Of a DNA stretch of 64,000 bases, positions 61,762 through 64,000 are shown piece after piece (the first letter of the stretch is position 1; each line of letters starts with the position of its first letter). This DNA is from Paenibacillus tianmuensis. GTDB taxonomy: Bacteria > Bacillota > Bacilli > Paenibacillales > NBRC-103111. The position numbers were made by a program, and so were the translations under genes. Below the pieces are notes generated by a model, which saw only the letters and a program-made list of their open reading frames with translations, had not been told where the DNA came from and did not search any database. The stretch covers positions 62,001 to 126,000 of the forward strand of contig NZ_FMTT01000004.1 in NCBI RefSeq assembly GCF_900100345.1, in the 5' to 3' direction.

Positions 61762-62934
61762 TTAACTCCCTTGATACGGATTGTCGATCTCTCCGATATC
61801 GATAACTTTGCTTTGAACCGACAGTCGAAGTTTTGTTTGCTGCCAAGCGTTCCTCTGGTTTCGTATGCTCTCCCATGCTTTGCCGCGCTTGTACTTAATT
61901 GCTTCCTCTAAACCGAAAAAGTCCCATTTTTTCCTCATCGCGCTTTCAAAAAAATCAGTCACCTTCTTATCGACTTGTTGATTAAAAGCTTCTTTGATTT
62001 CCTTCATGTTCTCCAGAGTTAATTTATTCCTTTGTTCATTCTGCATGATGAGGAGATTCGTGCTGATATCCACTTTCCAGGTGACCCCCTCAGTGCCGAT
62101 GGAGAGACGTTTACGGACTTTCGTTTTAGTTGCTTGAATGTCAACCTCGCGCCCGTTAACTACCAACGATTCGAAGAGTACCTTGTTTTCCCCTTTCAAT
62201 AAGTAGTAATAAGTCATCTCACGCATCGGCAATTTTCCGATCATGCGGTCCTTTCTAAATACGGCCCCGCCGTTCAGTATGAAACTTCCTTTATTTGCAT
62301 TTATTTGTTCATAGCGATCTGTCGTGGACAATGGCTTCGATCCACTGATGCTCAGCACAGGCAAAACCGTTAGGATGGAAGATTCCATATTCTCCATCAA
62401 ATCTTTTATTCGCGATTTTTTGCTTACTCTCCCGGTCGTTTCCGACTCGAGCTCAATCAGGGAACGCAAATATCGTCCCGGTAATCTCTCTAGCGGGGTA
62501 TACGTCATCATGACATCGGAAAGCGGAGAATCCGTAACGAATAAATAAAGATCGGAACGTCTGTTGTACTGTCTCTCAAAAAAGTTAAGGAATGTTTGCA
62601 AGCCTTGTCTGGCGTACCGTTCGGTCACGATCTCCGACTGATAATGATCAGGAAACAAATTCCGCGGCATAATTTCTGCCGTTTTCAGTGATAAATCCCG
62701 AATGTTGAATCCCTCAACTTTATAGGTATACACTGGGGACTTGATGCCGCTGCTTTTTGTGGACGCAACCGCCTCCGGGTTAACTATTTGATAATAGACA
62801 ATAAATTTTCCGGTCTCCGGATCCGAATCTACGCCAATTAGCTCCGCAATCGCCAATTGAGTGATTTCTACTTTATCCCAGCAACCCGTTAGGCAAACCG
62901 AAAAAAAAATGATCAACATCATTTTCTTTAACAT
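61762..62934 (-). CDS. Spore germination lipoprotein, GerC family
   Basis: A 390-residue lipoprotein: signal peptide with lipobox LTGC (lipid cysteine 18) followed by the family start WDKVEITQLAIAELIGVD. Middle segments include AEIMPRNLFPDHYQSEIV and RSDLYLFVTDSPLSDVM. It is the outer-face subunit of the germinant receptor. One nt separates it from gerA. Confidence 0.9.
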   Translation of the reverse strand: MLKKMMLIIFFSVCLTGCWDKVEITQLAIAELIGVDSDPETGKFIVYYQIVNPEAVASTKSSGIKSPVYTYKVEGFNIRDLSLKTAEIMPRNLFPDHYQSEIVTERYARQGLQTFLNFFERQYNRRSDLYLFVTDSPLSDVMMTYTPLERLPGRYLRSLIELESETTGRVSKKSRIKDLMENMESSILTVLPVLSISGSKPLSTTDRYEQINANKGSFILNGGAVFRKDRMIGKLPMREMTYYYLLKGENKVLFESLVVNGREVDIQATKTKVRKRLSIGTEGVTWKVDISTNLLIMQNEQRNKLTLENMKEIKEAFNQQVDKKVTDFFESAMRKKWDFFGLEEAIKYKRGKAWESIRNQRNAWQQTKLRLSVQSKVIDIGEIDNPYQGS

Positions 62935-62935
62935 T

Positions 62936-64000
62936 TCATGGGTTACTCCTTCGTTTTTTCTTCGTTCGATTCATCCTGGGATACGAATTCATCCATAAAC
63001 GGGGTAATCGTACAAGAATATCTTTCCAGTCGGACGTTGTTATAGGAGCGATCGGAGTCAGATAAGGGACACCGAATGACTTTATAGAAGCCAGATGTAC
63101 CACCGTGAATAATACACCGCACAAAACACCATAAAATCCCACCGTCCCTGCCAAAATCATATAGAAAAATTGAAGAATCCGCTGAGTAATGCCGAAGTTG
63201 TACGTCGGTGCCACAAAATTGGATATCGCCGTGACCGAGACGACAATAACCATGACAGCCGAAACAAGTCCTGCTTGCACGGCCGCCTGACCCAATACCA
63301 GCGCGCCAACAATGGAGATGGTTTGTCCTGCAACTCTCGGCATGCGAAGGCCTGCTTCGTGCAACACCTCGAACGTGATCATCATGACTAATGCTTCAAT
63401 GATAGCGGGAAATGGCACCCCTTCTCGCTGAGCCGCGATGCTGATTAATAAAGAGTGGGGAAGTAGCTCTTGGTGATAAGAGACGACCGCAATATATAGC
63501 GCAGGTATTAACACGGCCATGAGAAAAGAGAGTACTCGCAGCCACCGCAGCAAAGTGGCAATATCGGCTCTTTGATAATAGTCTTCCGGCGAAATAAACA
63601 ATTGAAAAAAAGTAATAGGACCGATCAATGCATCCGGAGAACCGTCAACAAGCACGCCTACTCGCCCTTCCAGAAGGTGCGAAGCTACCACGTCTGGACG
63701 TTCAGTATCAAGTATTGTGGAGAACGGTGACATCGTCTTATCCTGAATCCATTCTTCAATATAGTTGCTATCGAGCACGCTATCGATCCGGATCGAATGA
63801 ATGCGGTTTCGGAACTCATCGACTACGCCTTCGGGAGCAAGATTTCCTAGATAAAGCAAGTTGACCTTCGTCTCCGTTTCTGTTCCAATCACAAACTGTT
63901 CTATACAAAAATGAGCATTTTTGATTCTTTTGCGCAAGAGAGATATGTTAGTAGCTAAATCTTCCGTAAATCCTTCCGCCGGTCCTTGGACAGTAGACTC
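62936..64000 (-). CDS. Spore germination protein, GerA family (5' end beyond window)
   Basis: The C-terminal 354 codons of a GerA subunit; the frame continues past the window edge. At the edge it reads ESTVQGPAEGFTEDLATN, the conserved GerA motif, so the missing part is the N-terminal soluble domain start. Later: GRVGVLVDGSPDALIGPITF, then membrane helices with PHSLLISIAAQREGVPFPA and EVLHEAGLRMPR, typical of the family. A basic tail (MNRTKKKRRSNP) ends it. Order gerA-gerC-gerB. Confidence 0.92.
   Translation of the reverse strand, partial: ESTVQGPAEGFTEDLATNISLLRKRIKNAHFCIEQFVIGTETETKVNLLYLGNLAPEGVVDEFRNRIHSIRIDSVLDSNYIEEWIQDKTMSPFSTILDTERPDVVASHLLEGRVGVLVDGSPDALIGPITFFQLFISPEDYYQRADIATLLRWLRVLSFLMAVLIPALYIAVVSYHQELLPHSLLISIAAQREGVPFPAIIEALVMMITFEVLHEAGLRMPRVAGQTISIVGALVLGQAAVQAGLVSAVMVIVVSVTAISNFVAPTYNFGITQRILQFFYMILAGTVGFYGVLCGVLFTVVHLASIKSFGVPYLTPIAPITTSDWKDILVRLPRLWMNSYPRMNRTKKKRRSNP

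Noticed and set aside
1-64000. tRNA, rRNA, CRISPR arrays, insertion sequences, phage or toxin-antitoxin genes
   Set aside because: No cloverleaf sequences, spaced repeats, transposase or integrase motifs were seen on reading both strands; a tRNA scan could not be run.

Overview
The window (64 kb) looks like a chromosomal segment of an aerobic or facultative, endospore-forming member of the Bacillales, most likely Paenibacillaceae or a near relative. The evidence is Bacillus-type gene families (YclNOPQ, FadR/FadN/FadE, EtfD/FadF, YtoI, MalY/PatB, P1B-4 ATPase PfeT), strong AGGAGG-type ribosome sites, a Ger spore-germination operon, B. subtilis-type Fur and FadR operators, and a GC-rich composition. 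No rRNA, tRNA, CRISPR array, insertion sequence or prophage was seen.

Region by region: (1) 1-4.5 kb holds a YggS-family gene remnant, cysteine synthase, a universal stress protein, an unrecognised repeat-helical protein and a PadR regulator. (2) 4.5-16.6 kb is a single minus-strand ethanolamine-utilisation operon: eutL, a BMC shell protein with a SAP-like tail, eutE, eutM, pduL, a flavoprotein-like gene, eutN, eutS, eutP, eutWV, eutA, eutB and eutC. It has a sigma-A promoter and a leader in which an ANTAR-type hairpin and an intrinsic terminator are mutually exclusive. (3) 16.6-19.6 kb has two small membrane proteins, one behind a perfect Fur box, and a PfeT-like metal-efflux ATPase. (4) 19.7-24.1 kb has a ROK regulator and an AT-rich block (patB, an EamA transporter and an Lrp-type regulator). 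(5) 24.1-37.0 kb is a fatty-acid degradation regulon: fadN-fadA-fadE-lcfA-thioesterase-SCP2 and etfD on the minus strand, and fadR-etfB-etfA on the plus strand, with a FadR operator between them. (6) 37.1-42.5 kb has ytoI, a YhfH-like protein, the glyoxylate shunt (aceB, aceA) and small zinc or acidic proteins. (7) 42.6-46.4 kb is a Fur-controlled yclNOPQ-type siderophore importer, divergent from an AHL-lactonase-like hydrolase. (8) 47.5-53.3 kb has two cobalamin riboswitches, one before the cobalt transporter cbiMNQO and one before B12-independent methionine synthase metE. (9) 53.3-57.1 kb has two orphan response regulators around a cytochrome c, an Sco protein and CtaG. (10) 57.1-64 kb has an MFS transporter with a ROK regulator, a Phr-like peptide gene attached to a decayed receptor gene, and a germination operon cut by the window end.

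The genes connect in three ways. EutBC needs adenosylcobalamin, so cobalt import and the metE riboswitch make B12 a theme of the segment. Ethanolamine and fatty-acid breakdown both give acetyl-CoA, which the glyoxylate shunt turns into biomass. Three loci carry Fur-type boxes: a membrane peptide, a metal-efflux ATPase and a siderophore importer. The most unusual items are the eut leader, the SAP-tailed shell protein, the similar terminal helices on three eut cargo proteins, and the orphaned peptide pheromone gene.
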